This document shows, in pieces, positions 40,389 through 48,144 of a DNA stretch of 56,082 bases. Origin of the DNA: Candidatus Faecalibacterium intestinigallinarum (GTDB lineage Bacteria; Bacillota; Clostridia; Oscillospirales; Ruminococcaceae); contig DXHQ01000104.1 of assembly GCA_019113345.1 (NCBI GenBank), positions 1 through 56,082 on the forward strand. Direction: 5' to 3'. The notes beneath the pieces were generated by a model. The model ran no database searches. It saw only the letters and a list, made by a program, of their open reading frames with translations, and was not told where the DNA came from. The first letter of the stretch is position 1; each line of letters opens with the position of its first letter. The position numbers and the translations under genes are program-made.

Positions 40389-42326
40389 ATGCCCATCACC
40401 GAAGTACGGCCCGCGCCCGGGACAAAGCCCCGCTTCCGGCCGCCGCGGGGGACCGTGCCCGCCGCCCTGCTCCTGACCCTTGCCGTGCTCTGCATCTGCA
40501 CCGCCGCCGGGCTGACCGGGACGCTCTTCTTCCCGCTGCTCAGCCTGTGGGCGGACTGCCTGCTGGTCTGTCTGGTGCTGGCCGCCGTCCGGCGGGCCGG
40601 GGTGCGCTTTGCGCTGTTCCACGGCAGCATCCTGGTGGGGGTCTATCTGGTGCTGGCCATCTGCGGCAGCCTGCAGGTGGCGGGGCGGGACTTTGTCTAT
40701 GTCTGGGACTACGCCAACTACACCCTGCTGCAGTACGCCGCCGAAGAGGCTTTCGCCGCCGGGCCGCTGGCCGGCCTCGGCCATCTGCTGGCCAGCCTGA
40801 CCGAGGATTACACCAGCTTCATCTGCCTGTTCACCGAGTTCCCCTTCTTTTTGTCGGCCCATACCGGCGACAGCTTTGTCCTCAGCCAGCTGGTCAGCGT
40901 CCTGCCGGCGCTGCTGCTGGCGCTGGGCGGGGTGGTGGTCAAGGTGGGGCAGATGCTGGAGGTAAAGAACCCGCACGGCTTTTTCCTGATGGGGCTGAGC
41001 CTGGCCGCCTGTTTCCCCTTTCTGCGGATGGCGGCGGCCCTCGGGCAGCCCGACTGGTTCGGGCTGATCTTCGCCTTTGTCATCCTGCTGCTGACCCTCG
41101 ATTACCGCTTTGACACCGCCGAACCTGCCCGGTGGGCCGGGCTCTTCTTTGCGACGGCGGCCCTCATCCTCACCCGGCGGTGGTATCTCTATTTCATCGT
41201 GGGGTACTACGCCGTCTACGCGGTGACGGTGCTGGCGGGGGCGGTCCGGCTGGGCCGAGCCGGCAGCGGCCGGGCCGTCGGGGACCGCATCCGGGGGCTC
41301 ATCACCTTCGGGGCAGGGTCGGTGGCCGCCATGATCGTTCTGTTCCGGCCCATCGTCGTCAAGGTGCTGACCTACAGCTACGCCGAGCACTACGCCGCCT
41401 ACAACACCGGCGGGCTGGGGCTCGAGCTTTCCAGCCAGGCTTTCCGGCTGGGGCCGCTCTACCTGCCGCTTCTCATCGCGGGGGTGGTCTGGGCCTGCCG
41501 GCACGGCAAGGCCCCCCTCGCCGTCCAGACCCTGGCCTGCCTGGCCGTCAGCCTGGTGCTGTTCACCCGGGTGCAGAACATGGGCGCCCACCAGACCCTG
41601 CTGCTGGTGCCGGGCTACGCCGTTCTGTTCCTGCTGGGCGCGGCGGCGCTGGCCGAGAGCCTCGGCTCCTTCCGGCGTCTCAAGATCGGGTACTGGCTGT
41701 TCACCCTGGCGTTCAGCATGTCGGTGCGGCTGTCGCCGCTGACCACCATCGCGCTGCCGGAATTCCTCTTTCCGCTGCTGGACACCGGCGCCACCGAGGA
41801 GTTCGTCCGGCTGGACACCATGACCTACGACCGCACCGACCTTGGGCAGATCCGGGCCCTGGCCCGCTGGATCGACCGGCACTGCGCCGAAAGCGAGTTC
41901 GCCTACATGATCCCCCACTCGATGACCTACTGCCCCGATACCTTTAAGAATGCCAGCCTGCCCGACCGTCCGCTGGAGGACAAACTCGCCTTCGGCTTTG
42001 GCATTCTGGGCACCCAGCCCTTCCCGACCGAGCTGTTCGAGGCAAAGTACGTCCTCACCGCCGACCCCTTCCCCTGGTGCTACGAGGTCAGCGGGGTGGC
42101 CGCCAAACTGAACGACCAGTTCTTCACCATCAGCGGCGGGTACTACGTCCCCGAACAGCGCTTTGATATGGGCAACGGGACGGTCTTTACCGCCTACCGG
42201 CGGGTGACCCCCGTCACCCGCGCCGAGGCGGAAGCCTACCAGGCCGCCTTTGCCCAAGAGGACGCCCAGTTCCCCGAGCTGTACAGCCAGGTCATCCAGA
42301 GCTGGCTGGCCGAGAAGGGGCTGTGA
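40389..42326 (+). CDS. Polytopic membrane protein, GT-C glycosyltransferase-like
   Basis: I do not recognise a named family. The 645-residue protein has a short proline- and arginine-rich cytoplasmic start, then about eleven to twelve hydrophobic helices up to residue 450. A soluble C-terminal domain of about 180 residues follows, with LARWIDRHCAESEFAYMIPH and repeated aromatic residues. This layout fits GT-C enzymes that use polyprenyl-linked sugars. An acidic pair in the first long outside loop (FVYVWDYANY, residues 101-110) could be catalytic, which is inference. It has its own promoter and stands alone after glgB. It may act in cell-surface glycan assembly. Confidence 0.7.
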   Translation: MPITEVRPAPGTKPRFRPPRGTVPAALLLTLAVLCICTAAGLTGTLFFPLLSLWADCLLVCLVLAAVRRAGVRFALFHGSILVGVYLVLAICGSLQVAGRDFVYVWDYANYTLLQYAAEEAFAAGPLAGLGHLLASLTEDYTSFICLFTEFPFFLSAHTGDSFVLSQLVSVLPALLLALGGVVVKVGQMLEVKNPHGFFLMGLSLAACFPFLRMAAALGQPDWFGLIFAFVILLLTLDYRFDTAEPARWAGLFFATAALILTRRWYLYFIVGYYAVYAVTVLAGAVRLGRAGSGRAVGDRIRGLITFGAGSVAAMIVLFRPIVVKVLTYSYAEHYAAYNTGGLGLELSSQAFRLGPLYLPLLIAGVVWACRHGKAPLAVQTLACLAVSLVLFTRVQNMGAHQTLLLVPGYAVLFLLGAAALAESLGSFRRLKIGYWLFTLAFSMSVRLSPLTTIALPEFLFPLLDTGATEEFVRLDTMTYDRTDLGQIRALARWIDRHCAESEFAYMIPHSMTYCPDTFKNASLPDRPLEDKLAFGFGILGTQPFPTELFEAKYVLTADPFPWCYEVSGVAAKLNDQFFTISGGYYVPEQRFDMGNGTVFTAYRRVTPVTRAEAEAYQAAFAQEDAQFPELYSQVIQSWLAEKGL

Positions 42327-42342
42327 GGGCTTTATTTCCCTC

Positions 42343-42371
42343 TTGCCCCGGCCGCGGCGATGGTGTATACT
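42343..42371 (+). promoter_or_regulatory. Promoter of the glutaredoxin / PPIase / iron-sulfur operon
   Basis: TTGCCC (42343-42348) and TATACT (42366-42371) are 17 bases apart. The leader of about 50 bases up to the ATG shows no strong structure. Confidence 0.65.
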
Positions 42372-42425
42372 TGGCTGATGAGACAAGTTCTTAGATAAGT
42401 TTCGATATACAGGAGGTCTGAATCC

Positions 42426-42695
42426 ATGATGAAGCTGTATGGCGCGCCCATCTGCTCCACCTGCCGCGAGGTCAAGCAGCAGCTGGACGAAAAGGGCATC
42501 CCCTACGAGTACGTTGATATCACCGAGAGCACCAAAAACCTGCGGGCCTTTCTGGCCATGCGGGACAGTCTGCCCGCTTACGACGAGGCCAAGGCCGAAG
42601 GCCGCATCGGCATCCCCACCTTTGTGTGGGAGGACGGCTCGGTCACCCTGGACACCGACTGGCTGGCAGCCGGCTCTGCCTGCACCGACTGCTGA
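42426..42695 (+). CDS. Glutaredoxin-related protein
   Basis: The 89-residue protein has a thioredoxin fold of glutaredoxin type. The active site CSTC is in YGAPICSTCREVKQQLDEKG (residues 5-24), and the cis-proline is in RIGIPTFVWEDG. It ends with an extra CTDC pair at the C-terminus, which could act as a second redox or metal site. AGGAGG precedes the ATG. The next gene starts 18 bases downstream. In this operon a role in delivering electrons or maintaining cysteines of the iron-sulfur protein is plausible but unproved. Confidence 0.87.
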   Translation: MMKLYGAPICSTCREVKQQLDEKGIPYEYVDITESTKNLRAFLAMRDSLPAYDEAKAEGRIGIPTFVWEDGSVTLDTDWLAAGSACTDC

Positions 42696-42712
42696 CGGGA
42701 GGAGACAGACGT

Positions 42713-43705
42713 ATGGCAAACAACCCCCCCCATGTCACCCTCGGCCAGTATAAGGGGCTGGCCATCACCCGGCACGTCCGCCCGGTGCTGGACCGCACCG
42801 TCGACCAGGAGGTCACCCACCGGTGCCGCCTGCACGCCTACTACACCCCCACCGAAGCGCCCGCCAAGCGGGGCGACAAGGTCACCTTTGACTCGGAGGG
42901 CTTCCGGGACGGCCAGCCCATCCCCGACAGCCGCACCGAAAACGCCACCATCATCCTGGGCACCGGCCGGCTGACCGCCGCCATCGAGCGGGCTTTCTAC
43001 GGCCACAAGGCCGGCGAGAGCTTCCGGGTCGAGATGACCTATCCCGAGGACTTCCAGGTCCAGGAGCTGTCCGGCGTCAGCGCCCAGTTCGAGATCACCC
43101 TGCACGCCGTGGCCGAAAAGCATACCCCCGAGCCGACCGAGGAATTTGCCCGCAGCCGGGGCTTTGACTCCCTCGAGGCCATGAAGGCGCAGATCCGCAA
43201 GGAGAAGCAGGCTATCCACGAACAGGCCGCCGACCGCAAGGCCGGCCAGGAGCTGCTGGATATGGCCGGGGCCAACCTGACCGTCGCCCTGCCCGAAAAG
43301 CAGGTGGCCGCCGAGGCCGAGCGGGAGTACAAGCAGCTGGAGAACAAGCTGAAAAAGAGCGGCATCCCGATGGAGACCTACTGCACCAGCTGCCGCACCA
43401 CCCCCGATGGGCTGCGCCGGAGCTTCCGCGCCAGCGCCGAAAAGCGGCTGCGCAGCGTGCTGGCCGCCAAGGCCATCTCGGAGGCCGAGGGCATCGTGGC
43501 CCACAAGGACGAGGTGGAAGCCGAGTACCGCCGCCTGTCCCGGCAGCACAACACCCCCGAGGCGGAGATCCGCAAGGTGCTCTCCCCCGACGCGGTGGCC
43601 GCGGCGCTGGTGGCGCAGAAGGTGCAGGCCTTCCTGCTGGCAAACGCCGAGGTGACCAGCGTCACCGACCCCGCCCCCAAGGGCGCGGCTGCGAAAGAGG
43701 GCTGA
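42713..43705 (+). CDS. Trigger-factor-like FKBP-type peptidyl-prolyl isomerase without ribosome-binding domain
   Basis: The 330-residue protein aligns in pattern with the last two domains of trigger factor. It begins with a VTLGQYKGLAITRHVRPVLD strand. An FKBP domain follows at about residues 50-145 (AKRGDKVTFDSEGFRDGQPI, then FYGHKAGESFRVEMTYPEDF). The rest is the helical chaperone domain (SLEAMKAQIRKEKQAIHEQA and onward). The N-terminal ribosome-docking domain is absent, so it probably does not act on nascent chains like true Tig. No signal peptide is seen. The start MANNPPH has GGGAGGAG upstream. It lies between a glutaredoxin-like and an iron-sulfur protein gene. Confidence 0.85.
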   Translation: MANNPPHVTLGQYKGLAITRHVRPVLDRTVDQEVTHRCRLHAYYTPTEAPAKRGDKVTFDSEGFRDGQPIPDSRTENATIILGTGRLTAAIERAFYGHKAGESFRVEMTYPEDFQVQELSGVSAQFEITLHAVAEKHTPEPTEEFARSRGFDSLEAMKAQIRKEKQAIHEQAADRKAGQELLDMAGANLTVALPEKQVAAEAEREYKQLENKLKKSGIPMETYCTSCRTTPDGLRRSFRASAEKRLRSVLAAKAISEAEGIVAHKDEVEAEYRRLSRQHNTPEAEIRKVLSPDAVAAALVAQKVQAFLLANAEVTSVTDPAPKGAAAKEG

Positions 43706-43711
43706 CCGGTC

Positions 43712-44926
43712 ATGAGCATCTTTACCAAAGTGGCCATGAATGTGCTGATGAACAACAGCCATCCCGAGATCGACCGCAAGCAGTGCTGGAACCTGCACCC
43801 CCACAAGGAGCAGTGCACCGACTGCAAGGACATCTGCCCCTACGGGGACGATGTGTTCAGCCGGCCCAACCTGGCCAAGGACTGGGACCTGTGCAGCGAC
43901 TGCGGGCTGTGCGTGTCGGTCTGCCGCACCCGCTGCATCACCCCCTCCACCGAGCAGGTCCAGCGGGACCTGTCCCAGGCGGGGAGCGACAACGAGACCG
44001 TCTGGATCGGCTGCGAGCGCAGCGCCCGCCACAACGACATCGTCCGCCCCTGCGTGGGGGCGCTGTGCTGGGAGGCGCTGGCCTATCTGGCCCTGAACAA
44101 GAAGCTGGTGCTGGACCTGACCCCCTGCGGCGAGTGCGAGAACGACCGCTGCGCGGCCCTGCTGCGCCAGAATCTGGCCCGCCTGGTCGAGTTTTTGGGC
44201 GAGCCTCTCTTTGACGCCCGCATCACCCTGGCCTACCAGCCCGAGGACGCCCCCTACCAGGCCAAGGAGCTGTCCCGCCGGGAGATGTTCGCCCATGTGG
44301 GCGACACCTCCAAAAACGGCACAAAGCAGCTGCTGCGGATGCTGCCCGGCCTGCAGGATGAGGAGGAGAACACCATCCAGCCCTTCCGCTACGTTCTCAA
44401 CGAGCGGGTCAAGCAGCTCAAGACCGCCACCAAGACCCCCTTCCACTACGGGGTCTACCTGCCGGCCTTCAATGCAAAGTGTTTCGGCTGCGGCCGGTGC
44501 GAAAAGAACTGCAAGGCCGGCGCCATCCGCTTTGAGGACCTGCCCGACGGCCAGACCCGCGTCGTCATCACCCCGTGGCGGTGCAGCGAGTGCGGGATGT
44601 GCGCCGCCAGCTGCAACCACAAGGCCATCGACGGGATGAAGCTGCGCCAGCTGACCAGCCTCGGGCCGGTGAGCGTGCTGCGGTTCAGAAAGAACCTGTG
44701 CACCGACTGCGGCAAGCCCATCCCCGCCGACAGCGCCGACGGCCTATGCGCCACCTGCCGGGTCAAGCAGCGGACCAAAAAGCGCCAGGAAGCGGCCGCC
44801 GCCCGGGCCAGAGAGCGGGCCGCCGAGCGTGCGGCCCAGCGCGCCGCCAAGCAGGCTGCCGAGGCCGAGGCAGCCGCCGCCACCGCGCAGCCGGCGGCCG
44901 AAACGCCCGCTCCGCCCCGGGATTGA
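43712..44926 (+). CDS. Multi-cluster 4Fe-4S protein with zinc-ribbon and Ala/Arg-rich tail
   Basis: The 404-residue protein has an N-terminal cysteine set (C25, C35, C38, C42) and a ferredoxin-like CSDCGLCVSVC near residue 61. A middle domain follows with IGCERSARHNDIVRPCVGAL and LVLDLTPCGECENDRC that recalls hydrogenase delta (MvhD/FlpD-like) electron-transfer modules. A bacterial ferredoxin pair then comes at about 257 and 290 (CFGCGRCEKNC, CSECGMCAASC). Near 328-350 lies a CTDC to CATC zinc-ribbon-like pair. The last 55 residues are low-complexity Ala/Arg/Glu. At least three clusters are likely. It is soluble, with no signal or membrane helix. It starts six bases after the PPIase gene. Redox partner and function are unknown. 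Confidence 0.8.
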   Translation: MSIFTKVAMNVLMNNSHPEIDRKQCWNLHPHKEQCTDCKDICPYGDDVFSRPNLAKDWDLCSDCGLCVSVCRTRCITPSTEQVQRDLSQAGSDNETVWIGCERSARHNDIVRPCVGALCWEALAYLALNKKLVLDLTPCGECENDRCAALLRQNLARLVEFLGEPLFDARITLAYQPEDAPYQAKELSRREMFAHVGDTSKNGTKQLLRMLPGLQDEEENTIQPFRYVLNERVKQLKTATKTPFHYGVYLPAFNAKCFGCGRCEKNCKAGAIRFEDLPDGQTRVVITPWRCSECGMCAASCNHKAIDGMKLRQLTSLGPVSVLRFRKNLCTDCGKPIPADSADGLCATCRVKQRTKKRQEAAAARARERAAERAAQRAAKQAAEAEAAAATAQPAAETPAPPRD

Positions 44927-44959
44927 GAGGGCATTTCATCCGCTAGATGAGTAAAAATG

Positions 44960-44988
44960 TTGACATACGCCGGTTTCAATGCTATACT
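44960..44988 (+). promoter_or_regulatory. Promoter of the peptide ABC transporter operon
   Basis: Consensus TTGACA (44960-44965) and TATACT (44983-44988) are 17 bases apart. The transcript would start near 44995 and carry a leader of about 105 bases. Confidence 0.85.
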
Positions 44989-45026
44989 GCAACATAAGCA
45001 ACGCCAACAGGCCGGTGGATGTTACA

Positions 45027-45067
45027 ACGGAGTAACGGATGTGATTCCGTTGCTCCGTTTTGTTTTG
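45027..45067 (+). terminator. Attenuator-like terminator in the ABC transporter leader
   Basis: ACGGAGTAACGGA (45027-45039) and TCCGTTGCTCCGT (45046-45058) form a 13-pair stem with one G-U, followed by TTTGTTTTG. An alternative pairing of GTTAC (45021-45025) with GTAAC (45032-45036) would break its left arm. GCAAC and GGCCGG upstream also have complements on the far side. It lies between promoter and gene, so it must be read through. Confidence 0.75.
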
Positions 45068-45100
45068 TCCCGGCCAATAAAATAAAAAGGGGAGTTTTTC

Positions 45101-47131
45101 ATGCGTCATACTTTATCCCGCCGCCAGTTCCTCAAGGCTGCCGGCATGACCACCGCCACCGCCTGCGCCGCAGGGCTGTTCAGCGCCTGCGGTTCGGGCA
45201 GCGCCTCCTCGAACGGGGGCGGCGCCTCCGCCGACACCTCCAGCTACACCATCCTCTATTCCAGCCAGCCCGCCACCCTCAACTACCTGACCACCGCCAC
45301 CGACATCGAGATGGTGGTGGGCGCCAACTGCATCGACACCCTGGTCGAGTACGACAACAAGGGCGTCATGCGGGAGGGTCTGGCCACCGAGTGGGAGTTC
45401 GACGAGGCGTCCCTGACCTGGACCTTCCACCTGCGGGACGAGAACTGGGTGGATATGAACGGCGAGGTGGTGGCGCCCGTCACCGCGCAGGACTTTGTGG
45501 ACGCGCTGCGCTACCTGCTCACCCCCGCCTACGCCGCCTCCAACGTGGGTCTGGTCACCTCCTACATCGCCGGAGCCGCCGAGTACTACGACTATCAGGT
45601 CAACCTGGCCAACGCCGAGAGCGGCCTGGTCGAGGACGACGGCACCGCCTACACGGTGGACGCCTCCGGCGTCGTCACCGTCAGCGCGCCGGGGGCCGAA
45701 GCGCAGACCTTTGCGCCGGTCGAGTTCGACGCGGTGGGGGTCAAGGCGGTGGACGAGCACACCCTGACCTACACCCTGACCTATGACTTCCCCGGCTTTT
45801 TGAGCCTGCTGGTCTACCTGCCCTACGAGCCGGCCTACGGCCCGCTGCTGGAGGAGATGGGCGACCAGTTCGCCACCTCGGCCGAGACCCTCTACAGCTG
45901 CGGCGCCTTCTATCTGTCCGAATACGTCCCGCTGGAGAGCTGGGTCATGACCAAGAACCCCGAAAACTACGACGCCGACAACGTCTTTATCGAGACGGTC
46001 AGCCGCATCTACAACGCCGAGGCCGAGGTCAACGGTCCCGAGATGGTCAAGCGCGGCGAGATCGACGAGGCCACCATCGGCTCCGACATCCTGGACAGCT
46101 GGCTGGCCGACGAGGCCACCAAGGACCTGGTCTCGATGGACCGGCCCAACACCAACTATACATACTTCTATCTGTTCAACTTCATGCCCTTCTACCACGA
46201 GTTCTCGGGCCAGACCGTCGAGGGCCTGGACGACGAGTACGAGCCGGAAAACTGGGCCAAGGCCATCAACAGCACAAACTTCCGCAAGGCGTTCCTCTAC
46301 GGCATCAACAACGCCGTCACCCTGGCCGTCACCGCGCCCGAAGGGTACGAGGGCTACAAGCTGAACACCGTCACCCCGCCCTCCTTCTGCGCCAACAACG
46401 ACGGCGTCGACTACACCCAGTGCGGCGCGCTGGCGGATATCTCCGAGTTTTTCAATGAGGAGACGGCCAAGCAGTACCGCGACGCCGCCATCGAGGAGCT
46501 CTCGGCTCAGGGGGTCACCTTCCCGATCAAGGTGCAGATGCCCTATAATCCCTCCACCCCCGACTGGGACCGTCAGTGCCAGGTCTTCAAGCAGCAGCTG
46601 GAAGGGGTGCTCAACGACGGCGCCGACTTCATCGACGTCATCCTGACCGCCGGCCCCGCCGACAACTACCTGTCGGCCGTCCGCCGCGCCGGCAAGTACT
46701 GCTTCCAGCTGTGCAACTGGGGCGCCGACTACTCCGACCCTGAGACCGAGACCGACCCCTTCTACCAGACCGAGGGCGGCTACGGCGGCCGCTACGCCTA
46801 CCTGCGCACCGCCGTCGAGGACGGCATCGTCACCGGCGAGACGGCCGACACCATCATGGCCTATATGGCCGCCGTCGAAGAGGCCAAGGCCATCACCACC
46901 GACATCAACGCCCGGTACGAAGCCTTTGCCAACGCCGAGGCCATGCTGATCGAAAACGCGCTGGTCATCCCGATGGGGATGAGCGTGCCGGCCTACCTGG
47001 CCACCCGCCTGAACTACTGGGAGGGCCAGTACGCCTCGACCGGCTTCTCCAATAAGCGGCTGAAGGGCATCCATGTGCTGGACCACTATGTCTCGATGAG
47101 CGAGTACGAAGCCAACCGGGACGCAAGATAA
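45101..47131 (+). CDS. Peptide-type ABC transporter substrate-binding lipoprotein
   Basis: The 676-residue protein is a family-5 solute-binding protein (OppA/DppA type). The N-terminus has a twin-arginine pattern SRRQFLKAAGM (residues 6-16). A lipobox LFSAC follows, with the lipidated Cys at about residue 30, then a Ser/Gly-rich linker. The mature part begins YTILYSSQPATLNYLTTATD and has ATEWEFDEASLTWTFHLRDE, the family signature region. It is longer than typical OppA (about 540). The substrate is likely an oligopeptide, but family-5 proteins also bind other ligands. Terminators precede and follow the gene, which fits higher expression than the transporter itself. Confidence 0.92.
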   Translation: MRHTLSRRQFLKAAGMTTATACAAGLFSACGSGSASSNGGGASADTSSYTILYSSQPATLNYLTTATDIEMVVGANCIDTLVEYDNKGVMREGLATEWEFDEASLTWTFHLRDENWVDMNGEVVAPVTAQDFVDALRYLLTPAYAASNVGLVTSYIAGAAEYYDYQVNLANAESGLVEDDGTAYTVDASGVVTVSAPGAEAQTFAPVEFDAVGVKAVDEHTLTYTLTYDFPGFLSLLVYLPYEPAYGPLLEEMGDQFATSAETLYSCGAFYLSEYVPLESWVMTKNPENYDADNVFIETVSRIYNAEAEVNGPEMVKRGEIDEATIGSDILDSWLADEATKDLVSMDRPNTNYTYFYLFNFMPFYHEFSGQTVEGLDDEYEPENWAKAINSTNFRKAFLYGINNAVTLAVTAPEGYEGYKLNTVTPPSFCANNDGVDYTQCGALADISEFFNEETAKQYRDAAIEELSAQGVTFPIKVQMPYNPSTPDWDRQCQVFKQQLEGVLNDGADFIDVILTAGPADNYLSAVRRAGKYCFQLCNWGADYSDPETETDPFYQTEGGYGGRYAYLRTAVEDGIVTGETADTIMAYMAAVEEAKAITTDINARYEAFANAEAMLIENALVIPMGMSVPAYLATRLNYWEGQYASTGFSNKRLKGIHVLDHYVSMSEYEANRDAR

Positions 47132-47143
47132 CGCGATGCCACG

Positions 47144-47183
47144 CAGGGGCCGCCCCTTGGTATGGGAGCGGCTCCCTGTTTTT
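47144..47183 (+). terminator. Intercistronic terminator after the binding-protein gene
   Basis: CAGGGGCCGC (47144-47153) pairs with GCGGCTCCCTG (47168-47178) with one bulge, and TTTTT follows. It lies between the lipoprotein gene and the first permease gene. Confidence 0.7.
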
Positions 47184-47202
47184 ATGAGAAAGGACGTCGG
47201 AT

Positions 47203-48144
47203 ATGGTAAAATATCTGGCCAAGCGGATCGGGCATTCGATCTTGACGCTGTTCATCATCGTGACGCTCGTCTTCTGCCTGCTCCGGCTGATGCCGGTGGA
47301 GGGCTACTTTGCCAACTATGAAAAAATGACCGAGACCCAGATCCAGGCCGGCCTGCAGTCGATGGGCCTGCTGGACCCGCTGCCGGTGCAGATCTTCCGC
47401 TTCTGGCGGGACGCCTTCCACGGGGACCTCGGGGTCAGCCACATCTACCGGGTCAACGTGCCGGTGGTGGATATCCTGATCGACAAACTGCCCATCTCGA
47501 TCCAGATGGGGGTCACCGCCATGCTGGTCTCCCTCATCCTGGGCATCCCGCTGGGGCTCACCATGGGCCGCTTCAAGCACCGCCTGCCCGATAAGATCGG
47601 CACGGCCATCGTCATTCTGATCCAGGCGGTGCCGGCGGCAGTCTACTACCTCTACATCCAGATGTACGGCACCACCGCGCTGAACGTCGGCCTTCTGTTC
47701 AACGCCGACAATCTGCGGTACTGGATCCTGCCGGTCTTTTCGATGAGCCTGGGCAACATCGCCTTCTACGCCATGTGGCTGCGCCGCTACATGGTGGACG
47801 AGAGCAACAAGGACTACGTCCTGCTGGCCCGGGCCAAGGGCGCCAGCGAGGACCGCATCGCCCTGCGGCACATCTTCCGCAACGCGATGGTGCCGCTGGT
47901 GCAGTACATCCCCTCGGCCTTTTTGAACACGGTGGTGGGCTCCATCTACATCGAGAGCCTGTACAGCATCCCCGGCATGGGCGGGCTGCTGGTCACCTGC
48001 GTGCAGCGGCACGACAACACCATGGTGCAGGGCATCGTCCTGCTGTACGCCTGCGTGGGCATCATCGGCCTGATCTTGGGCGACCTGCTGATGGTCCTGA
48101 TCGACCCGCGCATCAGTCTGGGCAAGAAAGAAGGTGGGCGCTGA
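47203..48144 (+). CDS. Peptide ABC transporter permease, DppB type
   Basis: The 313-residue protein has six membrane helices. It opens with the DppB/OppB signature KYLAKRIGHSILTLFIIVTL, followed by RLMPVEGYF. The EAA loop, which contacts the ATPase, is DYVLLARAKGASEDRIALRH near residue 205. AGAAAGGACG precedes the ATG. Its stop overlaps the next permease gene by one base (TGATG). Confidence 0.92.
   Translation: MVKYLAKRIGHSILTLFIIVTLVFCLLRLMPVEGYFANYEKMTETQIQAGLQSMGLLDPLPVQIFRFWRDAFHGDLGVSHIYRVNVPVVDILIDKLPISIQMGVTAMLVSLILGIPLGLTMGRFKHRLPDKIGTAIVILIQAVPAAVYYLYIQMYGTTALNVGLLFNADNLRYWILPVFSMSLGNIAFYAMWLRRYMVDESNKDYVLLARAKGASEDRIALRHIFRNAMVPLVQYIPSAFLNTVVGSIYIESLYSIPGMGGLLVTCVQRHDNTMVQGIVLLYACVGIIGLILGDLLMVLIDPRISLGKKEGGR

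Noticed and set aside
45113-47086. Minus-strand frame of 657 codons opposite the binding-protein gene
   Set aside because: Antisense shadow rich in Gly/Val/Asp/His; the plus-strand gene has signal peptide, lipobox and family signature.
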